Shown piece by piece: positions 1-8,028 of a stretch of 27,668 nucleotides of DNA (the first letter of the stretch is position 1; each line of letters starts with the position of its first letter). Location of the stretch: NCBI GenBank assembly GCA_002306945.1, contig DBTH01000180.1, positions 1 to 27,668 of the forward strand, given 5' to 3'. Source of the DNA: Methylacidiphilaceae bacterium UBA1321 (GTDB lineage: Bacteria > Verrucomicrobiota > Verrucomicrobiia > Methylacidiphilales > UBA1321). Made by a program: the position numbers and the translations under genes. The notes beneath the pieces are model-generated. The model was given only the letters and a program-made list of their open reading frames with translations. It was not told the origin of the DNA and made no database searches.

Positions 1-45
1 TTGAATAGATACGGCTTAGAACTTCGTACTTCTCCCTGCCTTTCA

Positions 46-75
46 CTGAAAACTGAAAACTTCGAACTGAAAACT
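46..75. repeat. Short direct repeat CTGAAAACT, three copies
   Basis: The 9-mer CTGAAAACT occurs at 46-54, 53-61 and 67-75, in the purine-rich stretch upstream of comM. It is followed by TTTTTGACTTTT at 96-107, a 12-mer that recurs in the gap after leuA near 17706. This is low-complexity intergenic sequence with no visible coding capacity and no known function. Confidence 0.6.
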
Positions 76-140
76 TTCGAATTCCTTCGATTTGATTTTT
101 GACTTTTGCGCTCCCGTTTGTATTGCTCTTGGGACACATC

Positions 141-1661
141 ATGCTTGCTCGTACCTATTCTGCCTCGGTTTGGGGAGTGGAGGCGCACCCGGTCGACGTT
201 GAAGTCAACTGCGGTTACGGCCTGCCCAAGGTCGTCACGGTTGGCCTGCCCGACACGGCTGTGCGCGAGAGCGGCGACCGCGTTAAAACGGCGGTGGAAA
301 ACAGCGGCTTCAAGTTTCCCTACGGCCGCACCACCATCAATCTCGCCCCAGCCGATGTGAAGAAGGAAGGGCCGAGCTTCGACTTGCCGATTGCGCTCTG
401 CCTGCTGGCCGCGTCGGAGCAGCTCAATTCCGTGAGCATGGAGAATTGCTGGATCGTGGGCGAACTCGCCCTCAACGGTGAAGTGCGCCCAGTCAAGGGC
501 GTGCTGGCCATTACGCTTGCGGCCAAGAAGAAGAAAAAGCAGGCCATTCTCGTTCCCGCCGCCAACGCCAAGGAAGCGGCGATTGTTCAGGGAATCGCGG
601 TTTACCCGATTGAAAATCTCCGGCAGGCGGCGGCTTTTTTAGAGGACAAGATTCAACTCCAGCCAGTCGTTGTCGATCCGGCCAGCGTGCTGGACGACTG
701 TGACGCCACCGATCTCGATTTCTCCGAAGTCAAAGGCCAGGAGCACGTCAAACGCGCGCTCGAAGTCGCCGTGGCGGGCGGTCACAATATTCTCATGATC
801 GGCCCTCCCGGTAGCGGTAAATCGATGCTGGCCAAACGCATTCCGAGCATCTTCCCGCCATTCACGCTCGACGAAGCCCTGGAGACGACCAAGATCCACA
901 GCGTCGCGGGCCTGCTTCCCTCAAAGGAAGCGCTGGTTCACCGCCGTCCCTTCCGACCGATTCACCACACCATTTCTGACGCCGGGCTGGTCGGAGGCAC
1001 GGCCAATCCGAGTCCGGGCGAAGTGAGTCTGGCGCACAACGGCGTGCTCTTTCTCGACGAACTGCCCGAGTTCAAACGTAACGCGCTGGAAGTCCTGCGC
1101 CAACCGCTTGAAGACGGACAGGTGACAATCTCCCGCGCGGCGGGATCGATGACCTTCCCCGCGCAATTCATGCTCGTGGCGGCGATGAATCCGAGTCCGA
1201 CTGGCTCGAAGAACGGGCGCAGCACCGCTGCCGAGACGCAGCGCTATCTCAACAAGATTTCCGGGCCGTTGCTGGATCGCATCGACATCCATGTCGAAGT
1301 TCCCGCCGTCAAACACGAGTACCTGCTCAAGCAAGGAACCGGTGAACCGTCGTCAGTTATCCGTGAACGCGTCATCAAGGCGAGGGCCGTCCAGACGAAA
1401 CGTTTCGAGGGCAAACGGAAGGTGCGTTGCAACGCGCAGATGGGTTCAAAGGATTTGAAAGCCTACGCGGCGCTCGATTCCGAGAGCGAAACGATGTTGC
1501 GTTACGCGCTCACCGATCTCCAACTTTCCGCCCGCGCCTACGACCGCATCCTCAAAGTCAGTCGTACCATTGCCGATCTCGCCGGTCGCGAATCCATCAA
1601 CTCCGAAGACATCAGCGAAGCGATCCAATATCGCACGCTGGATCGTCAGTTGTGGGGATGA
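141..1661 (+). CDS. comM: ComM/YifB family AAA+ ATPase (Mg-chelatase-like)
   Basis: This encodes a 506-residue cytoplasmic AAA+ ATPase of the YifB/ComM family, close to the usual family length. ComM proteins are hexameric helicases that promote branch migration when foreign DNA is integrated during natural transformation. In sequence order it has an N-terminal ChlI-like domain starting at the ATG (MLARTYSASVWGVEAHPV), Walker A GPPGSGKS at residues 221-228, Walker B GVLFLDELPEF at 301-311, then AAMNPSPTGS and a helical C-terminal domain with the RAYDRILKVSRTIADL motif. The frame is open to a TTG at 99, but the family N-terminus begins at the ATG at 141, so I chose that start. No strong Shine-Dalgarno is visible. 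The gene converges on the glycosidase gene at 1681 with only 19 bases between the stops. Residues about 347-445 are duplicated at 12901-13197. Confidence 0.95.
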   Translation: MLARTYSASVWGVEAHPVDVEVNCGYGLPKVVTVGLPDTAVRESGDRVKTAVENSGFKFPYGRTTINLAPADVKKEGPSFDLPIALCLLAASEQLNSVSMENCWIVGELALNGEVRPVKGVLAITLAAKKKKKQAILVPAANAKEAAIVQGIAVYPIENLRQAAAFLEDKIQLQPVVVDPASVLDDCDATDLDFSEVKGQEHVKRALEVAVAGGHNILMIGPPGSGKSMLAKRIPSIFPPFTLDEALETTKIHSVAGLLPSKEALVHRRPFRPIHHTISDAGLVGGTANPSPGEVSLAHNGVLFLDELPEFKRNALEVLRQPLEDGQVTISRAAGSMTFPAQFMLVAAMNPSPTGSKNGRSTAAETQRYLNKISGPLLDRIDIHVEVPAVKHEYLLKQGTGEPSSVIRERVIKARAVQTKRFEGKRKVRCNAQMGSKDLKAYAALDSESETMLRYALTDLQLSARAYDRILKVSRTIADLAGRESINSEDISEAIQYRTLDRQLWG

Positions 1662-1680
1662 TCTACTATCATCATGGCAT

Positions 1681-4344
1681 CTAGCGTAACCAGAGTCGTC
1701 CGAATCGTTCGGGATTCTTGTTGTCGATAATGCCGTCGAACAGGCGCATCCCTTTGCGTACCTTTGGCACGGAGGGATCGATATCGGTGACGGCGATGGA
1801 GATACCGAAGGCCGATCCTTGTTTGGGCATTTCCTTGAGGCCGAAAACTTCCCAAGGGAAGAATATCTGGTAGTCGGTGACATTGCCTTTGCGCGAGGCA
1901 TTTGTGAGGATGCGGGGTTCGCTGCAGCCGACGGGCAACTCGGGTAGATAGGAAATCCAGCGCCAGTTCATCGCCTCTTTGCCATTCCACGCGACCCCGT
2001 ATTCGAACACGCGGTGACCTTTCAGGCCGAAGAGGTCGTTGGCTTCCCAGGTTTTTTCGATGTCCGGGTCAAAGCCGAGTTGAATGGAATCTTGCGAGAA
2101 AAGCGATTCGGGGCTGCTGTTCTGGATGTGGTTGTCTTCGTGAACCTGAATGCGGATATGTAGTCCGTGGCGGTTGTAGGTCGATTGGAAGGTGGCTGAA
2201 GAATGGGCCGGATCGGTTGCGGAACCGAACGGACTCCATGAGGTGAAATCGATTGCCGGGGTGCGGCTCCAGTCGGGGGTTGACTCGGAGTCGGCCATGA
2301 GACGTGACGAGACAAGTGTGAAATCGAGTGGGGTGGTAACGCGGTCGCGGTGTTGGCCGTCGCGGCTTTCGACAAGCAGGCTTCCTTGATAACGACGGCC
2401 TTCGATTGTTCCCGTGAGAGGGATTTGGAGGGTCGCTTCCTGATTCGGTTCAATCCGCGTGTCAGGCAGGAAATAGTCCGGGGATTTTTCCAGTTTGGCA
2501 GTCACGCGGGCAGAGAGAGGTTGTGGCGCCCAGGATTTGGCGGAGACGGAAAGCTCGGGATCGCCGCCGAGGGGCCATTGGAGTGTGACGTTGCCGACTT
2601 CGAGAGGTGGGACGACTTCGACTGGCTGGGCGTTCCATCCGGTCTCAGTTTTAGCCAGAAGGGTATATTTGCCGTTGGGGGTTTCAGATTTGGTCTCGAT
2701 TTTACCCGATGCGATCTGAAGTTCGCTGCTGGCGATCCACTGTTGTTTGGGGTCGAGCGGCAGGGAGTGCGTCGTACCGCGCATGACGCGGATTTCGGGC
2801 AGCCGGAGCGGGTCGTAGGGGATGTCGCCGCTGAGTGCGAGGAAAAGCGGGCTGGGGCTGACGGGCAACTGCGCGGTTTTGGGCAGGGGACGGCCCATCA
2901 TATCCACGACAGCCGTTGTGGCGAATGGGAGATTGAGTCGCTGATCGGATTGGGTGTCCCAGAGGACGGCGATGTAGCCCCCGTCTTTCTTGAAGAGAAC
3001 CAGGTTGAGGGTGGGGCTGAGCGTGTACCAGCGCCCCTTCGATTCGGTTCCGGCCAGCCAGCGGGCAAGGTTCGAATACGACGCGAAGGCGGGCTTGGGT
3101 GTTGAATTTTCGTGCACGATCGAAAAGGAACGTTCACCGGCGTTCGGGCCCGACTTGAAGGCGAGGCAGAAGTAGGTCGAGTTTTTGACTCCTGCCGCCG
3201 CGAGTAATGTAAGCGAACGAACGGCGTAGCGGGCCTGAGTCAGTTCGTCGACAGGTTTTTGCCAGGTACCGGGGAGCGTGCACCAGCCGAATTCGGTGAG
3301 GTGAATCGGGAAATCCGGTTTACCGACTTTGGCGAGCCATGCTTGCAGGTCGAGAACGCGGTGGATGAAGTCTCCCTCCGGTGCACTGCCGTCGACATAG
3401 GCGTGGAGGACGATGCCGTCGAGGTGATTGAGCAGGCCGAGTCGCTGGATGGTGTCCATGTCGAGTCGCGCGGGGTCCTTGATGCGGATGGTGGAGAAGC
3501 CGGGACCGAGTACCTGCACGTCAGGTCGCACTTCCTTCACCGCATCGGCGACGACTTGTTCGAATTTCACCAGGTCTTCGTTCGATCCTTTCCATGCCCA
3601 TTCGGGTTCGTTGTAGAGTTCGAAGTATGGGGGGAATTCGGCCCGCTTCGGGTGTTGGACGACATAGGCTTTGACGAGCTGACGCAACTGTTCCCAGTCG
3701 CGTGGTTTTTGGAACGGATTGGCCATGCCTTTTTTTTCGTAATTGGCGGGAAGGTCGTACATCCAGAGAGGCAGGCCGAACGAGATGACGCCGACGTTGG
3801 TGAAACGGGATTGAGATGGGGAGGGCTTGATTGGACTGGAGATCGACAGGGTGAGGTAGTCCTGTGGACAATCCTTCAGGGTGGTCATGTCCCGGTTCCA
3901 CCTCGCTCCAGCGGCGACGACCAGATCAGGATCTCCCTGTACGGTCCACAGCCCGAGCGGTGATTTCATGCGCACGTCGTCGTCAAGGAGCGGCCCGACC
4001 ACGGCGGCGCTTGTGGTGAGTTGTTGCTTGCGAGAGCCGCGCAAGATTTCGGCTTCGACGGCGTAGTAGCCTTTGCCTGGGAGTGGAATGGTTTGTTCAC
4101 CGGTTTTGCCGGTGACGGGCAGAGTGCTTGCCTTGCCGGTCTCGTCTCGCAGGGTGATTTTACCGCCGGTGACTTCGTCGGGGTTGTCGAGACGCAGCAC
4201 CAGTGCGCCCTCGTTGGCGGTGAAGATGTTTCCCTTGGCGGTGGAGCTGAAGGTTGACGCAGGGGGTGTCGTGTTCTGGCTGTAAACGCTGATGCAGGTC
4301 AGTGCCCAGAACATTCCCAGGCGGAACAAATTGGAAGCTTTCAT
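1681..4344 (-). CDS. Secreted modular clan-A glycoside hydrolase (GH39/GH5-like) with C-terminal CBM9-like domain
   Basis: An 887-residue exported protein. A Sec signal peptide spans about residues 1-22. A beta-rich segment covers about 40-115. A (beta/alpha)8 glycosidase domain follows, with a likely acid/base in FELYNEPEW (N246-E247) and a likely nucleophile in HLTEFGW (E351). Further beta-sandwich segments follow, then about 683-887 resembles CBM9/DOMON-type domains (QDSIQLGFDPD, FFPWEVFGL, GRLWL at the end). The paired Asn-Glu and later Glu are the clan GH-A pattern. The exact family and substrate cannot be read from sequence alone; GH39-like is my best guess. It is the last gene of a minus-strand run (LacI, pseudopilin, CBM-like protein, glycosidase), 26 bases after its neighbour. 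There is no Shine-Dalgarno before the ATG. No terminator is seen after the stop. Confidence 0.8.
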   Translation of the reverse strand: MKASNLFRLGMFWALTCISVYSQNTTPPASTFSSTAKGNIFTANEGALVLRLDNPDEVTGGKITLRDETGKASTLPVTGKTGEQTIPLPGKGYYAVEAEILRGSRKQQLTTSAAVVGPLLDDDVRMKSPLGLWTVQGDPDLVVAAGARWNRDMTTLKDCPQDYLTLSISSPIKPSPSQSRFTNVGVISFGLPLWMYDLPANYEKKGMANPFQKPRDWEQLRQLVKAYVVQHPKRAEFPPYFELYNEPEWAWKGSNEDLVKFEQVVADAVKEVRPDVQVLGPGFSTIRIKDPARLDMDTIQRLGLLNHLDGIVLHAYVDGSAPEGDFIHRVLDLQAWLAKVGKPDFPIHLTEFGWCTLPGTWQKPVDELTQARYAVRSLTLLAAAGVKNSTYFCLAFKSGPNAGERSFSIVHENSTPKPAFASYSNLARWLAGTESKGRWYTLSPTLNLVLFKKDGGYIAVLWDTQSDQRLNLPFATTAVVDMMGRPLPKTAQLPVSPSPLFLALSGDIPYDPLRLPEIRVMRGTTHSLPLDPKQQWIASSELQIASGKIETKSETPNGKYTLLAKTETGWNAQPVEVVPPLEVGNVTLQWPLGGDPELSVSAKSWAPQPLSARVTAKLEKSPDYFLPDTRIEPNQEATLQIPLTGTIEGRRYQGSLLVESRDGQHRDRVTTPLDFTLVSSRLMADSESTPDWSRTPAIDFTSWSPFGSATDPAHSSATFQSTYNRHGLHIRIQVHEDNHIQNSSPESLFSQDSIQLGFDPDIEKTWEANDLFGLKGHRVFEYGVAWNGKEAMNWRWISYLPELPVGCSEPRILTNASRKGNVTDYQIFFPWEVFGLKEMPKQGSAFGISIAVTDIDPSVPKVRKGMRLFDGIIDNKNPERFGRLWLR

Positions 4345-4370
4345 TGGAACGGAATAGGAGTGGAAATGGC

Positions 4371-4967
4371 TTATTGGGCTGGGTCAGGATCGGCTTCCAC
4401 AGACAAATCATCGAGCCAGAGAGTAGCCGGGGCATCGGAGGAGGTGATGGCAAACATGATCATGAGTTTGCGTGTCTTTTCGTTCAATGCTCCCTCCCAA
4501 CGCACTTCAGTCCATTCTGAGCTGGGGGAAATGGCGACGAGAGACTTGGCGTCACCAAGCATTTTCAGAGTTCGACCGGACTCGTCTTTTTCCAATCCTC
4601 GCAGGTGCAGACTCTTTTCCGATAATCCTTGTGTGCGGATATAGAAACGAACCGTGATGTGGGTCTTCTTGCCTTCCGTTGGCGCGGGAACAGCAAAGGC
4701 GTTGGTGTGGAGAATCTTTTCACCAGTGGCGGGTTCGAGAATTTCCATTTTCAGGCAGGCGTCGCCGGAATGCGACTCGCCCTTTTCGAGCGTCACCTTG
4801 AACGGTGTTTTCCAACCGGTGGCCGGGAGATATTTGGAACCGAGCGCGGCGCCCCAGTCGGGCAACCATTTGGCGTCGGATTCGAAGTCATACTTGGCGG
4901 CCAACTCGGCAGCGTGGGCGTGGAGCGAAAACGTCAGGATCGGAAGGAGGTAACCCGCATATTTCAT
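4371..4967 (-). CDS. Secreted carbohydrate-binding-like jelly-roll protein
   Basis: With the chosen start this is a 198-residue protein. It has a clear signal peptide (MKYAGYLLPILTFSLHAHA, cleavage about residue 19) and a single beta-sandwich domain that opens with YDFESDAKWL and closes with ATLWLDDLSVEAD. That open/close pattern is typical of CBM4/9-type and related ligand-binding domains. The frame stays open to an ATG at 5132 that overlaps the pseudopilin stop. That 253-residue form would bury the signal peptide internally, so I prefer 4967, leaving about 163 untranslated bases (4968-5131) with no other gene. It lies between the pseudopilin and the large glycosidase, so a role binding the same polysaccharide is inferred. 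No catalytic motif is visible and there is no Shine-Dalgarno. Confidence 0.65.
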   Translation of the reverse strand: MKYAGYLLPILTFSLHAHAAELAAKYDFESDAKWLPDWGAALGSKYLPATGWKTPFKVTLEKGESHSGDACLKMEILEPATGEKILHTNAFAVPAPTEGKKTHITVRFYIRTQGLSEKSLHLRGLEKDESGRTLKMLGDAKSLVAISPSSEWTEVRWEGALNEKTRKLMIMFAITSSDAPATLWLDDLSVEADPDPAQ

Positions 4968-5131
4968 CAGGGAATGAGGAAATGACGTGGAGATTCGAGT
5001 GAAAATCGAGGCGCGACGAATGCGCATATTGCAACGCAATCTGTAATTGAGGAGCAACAATGAGATTCGCTCGAAGATCGAGTCAGTTTCTCGTTTCATG
5101 ATGAAATATACGGGGTAAAAGAGCTTGTTCA

Positions 5132-5767
5132 TCAGTTGGAGTCCGGTACGCCGTTGGTGAAGGCGGCGATGTTGGTGAGGGTGGAGGAGGGTAGCTTGTC
5201 AACGTGCCCGTCGATGTAGAGCACATTAGCCTGCTTGTTGTGGGGGAAGTTCATGTAGGTCGGGTGAGAATAGTAGAAGCCGGAATAGGTCGAGCCACTG
5301 GAGATGGTTTCCGTGAAAAAGAGCACCGAACTGGGCAACGCGGCGAACTTGTAACGACCACGATAGTTGTACCAGGTGTTGTTGCCGTCTCCCCACATGG
5401 GCGATCCGGAGACCAGTCGAATGTTGATGCCGTAGCTGTTGGTGGTCTTGGCTGCGGGGCAGTTGAGGACGACGGAGTTGCTCAGGCCGTAGCCGAGGAG
5501 ATTGTTTTTGTAGTTAGCGCCTTGAAACCAGGCGGCCTGTGGCACCCAGCCGTCGTGATCCGCCGACCAGTTACAACTGGAGACATAAATCTGCTTAAGG
5601 TTGGAGGTGCAGCGAATGGAGTTAAGTGTGTTGCGGGCCATGGCCAAGCCAGGAAGCAACAGGGCCAGCAAAGCTCCCATGATGGCAACTACCACCAGGA
5701 TTTCGATCAGCGTTACGGCCTGGGTTCGGCAACGGGGAAACGCGTGGGATACGAAAGAGTATTTCAT
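5132..5767 (-). CDS. Type II secretion G-like pseudopilin with H-X9-DG motif
   Basis: A 211-residue prepilin-type protein. The N-terminus has a basic leader, then the cleavage/methylation segment QAVTLIEILVVVAIMGALLA (cleavage before V, Glu at +5) and a hydrophobic helix. The globular part ends with the H-X9-DG motif (HNKQANVLYIDGH) typical of the large pseudopilin family of Verrucomicrobiota, Planctomycetota and Lentisphaerota. The residue before the cleavage site is Ala rather than the usual Gly. A good Shine-Dalgarno (GGAG, 5774-5777 on the opposite strand, 6-base spacing) supports the start. It sits 22 bases after the LacI stop and leads into the CBM-like and glycosidase genes. Its role is unknown; a part in secretion or surface binding is speculation. 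Confidence 0.88.
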   Translation of the reverse strand: MKYSFVSHAFPRCRTQAVTLIEILVVVAIMGALLALLLPGLAMARNTLNSIRCTSNLKQIYVSSCNWSADHDGWVPQAAWFQGANYKNNLLGYGLSNSVVLNCPAAKTTNSYGINIRLVSGSPMWGDGNNTWYNYRGRYKFAALPSSVLFFTETISSGSTYSGFYYSHPTYMNFPHNKQANVLYIDGHVDKLPSSTLTNIAAFTNGVPDSN

Positions 5768-5789
5768 GGAGAACTCCGTGTTAGTAACT

Positions 5790-6839
5790 TTATCGGCTCA
5801 CCGGGCCGGTCGATTGACGGATAACAAGGCTGGAGGGGAGTCGCTCCTGAACCGGATTCGAGGGAATCAGGCTGGAGCCTGCAGTAGCGTTGGACTCGAT
5901 CTGGTCAAGAAGCCGCTGCGCGGCCCTGCGTCCGATTTCCAGGGGATTCTGCGCAACGGTGGTGAGCGCGGGACGCAAATGCCTGGTGGCGTTGAGATCT
6001 CCAAAACCGGTGACAGAAAGATCCTGCGGCACGCTCAATCCAAGATCGTGGGCCGCAGCGAGTACCTGCATGGCCACAAAGTCGTTGAATGCCACAATGG
6101 CGGTCGGTCGATCCGATTCACTCAGCAGTTCGCGCGCCAGCTTGTAGGGTTCGTCGCTGCCGTAATGATGTATGGCCGGGAGCCATTTTTCATGAATGGC
6201 GATGCCGTGACGGATCATGGCTCGTTGAAATCCTTCCAGCCGGCTCAGACCTGTGCTGACTCCATCGAGATGAATGTGGGCGATCTTGCGATGTCCTAAT
6301 TTGATGAGATGTTCCGTGACGGCGTCCGCTCCTTCCACGTCCTGGCTGCCAATAAAATCGTAATTGCATCCGGGCCACACCTGGTCGACGACGACAATCG
6401 GCCCGTTGAAGATGCGTAGTTCTTCGAGATAGGGAGCGGTCGGCAGTTCTGCCGGGGGAAACATGAGAATGCCGTCAACGCGCCGTTCCGTCAGCGAACG
6501 CAACGCGCGAACGCCTTCGGTTACGCTCAACTCCCAACTGATGACGATGGGATCGTATTCCGCATGAAAGAGGACTTCCATCATCCCGCTCATAATGCGT
6601 CCGCCGAATTCATCTCCGAAGTTCCGGCAGGTCAGGCCCACGGTCATGCTGCGGCCTTTTTGTATGGCGTGAACCAGGCGGTTGGGGCGATAGCGATACT
6701 GCTCGGCCACACTCAGAATGCGTTGGCGGGTAGTGTCGCGGACGCCGGGTTTACCGCTGAGAGCCTTGGAGACAGTTCCAATCGAGACACCGCAAATCTC
6801 GGAAATGCGGTTCAAGGAAATTACTTGATTTGACTGCAT
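5790..6839 (-). CDS. LacI-family transcriptional repressor (locus A)
   Basis: A 349-residue regulator. It has an N-terminal HTH (SLNRISEICGVSIGTVSKAL), a hinge-helix region (YRYRPNRLVHAIQ), and a periplasmic-binding-protein-like sugar domain that starts at SMTVGLTCRNF. The C-terminal part includes the family's DLSVTGFGD segment and ends near SSLVIRQSTG. LacI proteins bind palindromic operators as dimers and release on sugar binding. An alternative ATG at 6851 would add MTNL; neither start has a clear Shine-Dalgarno. The gene is divergent from the PEP-CTERM gene at 7020 and heads the minus-strand pseudopilin/CBM/glycosidase run with 22 bases to the next gene. That suggests it controls both directions and itself. 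The effector is unknown. Confidence 0.92.
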   Translation of the reverse strand: MQSNQVISLNRISEICGVSIGTVSKALSGKPGVRDTTRQRILSVAEQYRYRPNRLVHAIQKGRSMTVGLTCRNFGDEFGGRIMSGMMEVLFHAEYDPIVISWELSVTEGVRALRSLTERRVDGILMFPPAELPTAPYLEELRIFNGPIVVVDQVWPGCNYDFIGSQDVEGADAVTEHLIKLGHRKIAHIHLDGVSTGLSRLEGFQRAMIRHGIAIHEKWLPAIHHYGSDEPYKLARELLSESDRPTAIVAFNDFVAMQVLAAAHDLGLSVPQDLSVTGFGDLNATRHLRPALTTVAQNPLEIGRRAAQRLLDQIESNATAGSSLIPSNPVQERLPSSLVIRQSTGPVSR

Positions 6840-6851
6840 TAAATTTGTCAT

Positions 6852-7019
6852 TTTAGAAAATACTTTCTTTTTTATTTTATAAAATTGTAACTTGTTTATT
6901 TAAAGTTAGTTAAATGTAGAATATGTGTCTTTGAAATTTCTTATAAAGAAACTATTGCATAAATTCATTTTTATGTCAAACTTTATAGCAATTCTATTAA
7001 TAACAACAAAAGGCTCCAC
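6852..7019. promoter_or_regulatory. AT-rich divergent control region between LacI (A) and PEP-CTERM (A) genes
   Basis: This 168-base stretch is far more AT-rich than its surroundings and must hold the promoters for both directions. Two exact inverted repeats are visible: AGAAA-ATAC-TTTCT at 6855-6868, right beside the LacI start, and TTTCTT-ATA-AAGAAA at 6937-6951. Either could be a repressor site. AAAAGG at about 7008-7013 can serve as Shine-Dalgarno for the gene at 7020. I could not fix convincing -35/-10 boxes because the AT content makes chance matches common. Confidence 0.35.
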
Positions 7020-7961
7020 ATGAATGCTCCCTTAACCAATTCGCGTTGTCATTCTTCTCGTTTTGCCCTGACGGGAAGATTTGCTGCTGTTCTGATGTTC
7101 TGCCTGGGTGCCGCAACCCTTCCAGTTGCCGCTACCACGACACTGGTCAGTGACTCGTTCTCAGACGGCACGCGGACAAATCAGAATCCGCCGGATTCGG
7201 TCGCCTGGTACCGTATGGGAGCTTCGGGAACAAGCGATACAGTCAATTCGAGCACCGGTTATACGATCACTCCGGCGGCTACGGGGTCATCGTTCATGAC
7301 CTTGTCGTATTTCACTTCGACGACGATGACGATCGGTAGCTCGATGACGTTGTCGTTTAAGTTGACGGATACGATTACGGCGGCCGCTGCCTCAGCTCAC
7401 CAGGGTTTGCGCTTCGGGTTGTACAATTCGAATGGAGATGCGAACCGCATATCCGCCGATTCGACGACGATGACGAATGCGGCCTTTACCAATTACACGG
7501 GCTACGCCTCTTTCTATTCCCTTCAGTCGGGGTCGGATTCCAATGCGTTTCTCATCGCGCAGCGCAGCAGTTCTCTGACTAATTCACTCTTCTCGACAGC
7601 GAGCAATACGACATTGGGAAATGCAGCGACAAGTGCGGCGACCTCCAACACCGCGAACCCCTATACGATCACGCTGACGCTGAACTATGTTTCGGCTACG
7701 GAGATGGACATCACCGCCACCATCGTCTCCTCGACGGGAGCCGTAACGACGCTGACCCGTTCCAGTTCATCGCCACTCACCACGTTCGACACCATTGGTA
7801 TTTTCTCCAGCGGTTACAACGGCTCCATCACCATCGACAATGTCAGCGTCCAGTACGTGCCCGAGCCCAAGACCGTCGCCTTGCTCTCCTGCGCTGGTAT
7901 CCCAGGCCTGGTGTTCTTCTGGCGTCGAAGGGCGCGGAAAGGCAGTCCGGCATCTCTTTGA
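7020..7961 (+). CDS. PEP-CTERM sorting-domain exported protein (locus A)
   Basis: A 313-residue exported protein. It has a long signal region (hydrophobic AAVLMFCLGAATLPVAA, ending about residue 38), then a Ser/Thr-rich beta-sandwich-like body beginning LVSDSFSDGTRTNQNPPDS and closing with GSITIDNVSVQYV. The C-terminus is a standard PEP-CTERM signal: VPEPKT, a hydrophobic segment, then WRRRARK. Such proteins are sorted by exosortase and are often linked to exopolysaccharide. The body resembles LamG/jelly-roll ligand-binding folds, but that is inference. An AAAAGG ribosome site lies upstream with suitable spacing. It is divergent from LacI (A), which likely regulates it, and is followed by a strong hairpin and the GH151-like gene. 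Confidence 0.88.
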   Translation: MNAPLTNSRCHSSRFALTGRFAAVLMFCLGAATLPVAATTTLVSDSFSDGTRTNQNPPDSVAWYRMGASGTSDTVNSSTGYTITPAATGSSFMTLSYFTSTTMTIGSSMTLSFKLTDTITAAAASAHQGLRFGLYNSNGDANRISADSTTMTNAAFTNYTGYASFYSLQSGSDSNAFLIAQRSSSLTNSLFSTASNTTLGNAATSAATSNTANPYTITLTLNYVSATEMDITATIVSSTGAVTTLTRSSSSPLTTFDTIGIFSSGYNGSITIDNVSVQYVPEPKTVALLSCAGIPGLVFFWRRRARKGSPASL

Positions 7962-7983
7962 AGTCTGATCTCATTCATTTCCG

Positions 7984-8017
7984 GGCAGAGTTTGGCGAAA
8001 AAAAGCCGAACTCTGCC
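7984..8017 (+). terminator. Strong hairpin between PEP-CTERM and GH151-like genes
   Basis: GGCAGAGTTTGGC (7984-7996) pairs with GCCGAACTCTGCC (8005-8017) across an A-rich 8-base loop. The 13-bp stem has one G-T wobble. The following TTGTCGTATTT is only moderately T-rich, so it may be a partial terminator, attenuator or mRNA-processing site. It ends 11 bases before the next ATG, where it may also affect translation. Confidence 0.65.
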
Positions 8018-8028
8018 TTGTCGTATTT

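Noticed and set aside
99..140. TTG start extending comM by 14 residues
   Set aside because: The family N-terminus begins at the ATG at 141, and the extra residues have no counterpart in the family.
2350..3963. Plus-strand frames of 234-251 codons inside the 1681-4344 glycosidase
   Set aside because: Shadow frames of the glycosidase; compositionally odd and without domain features.
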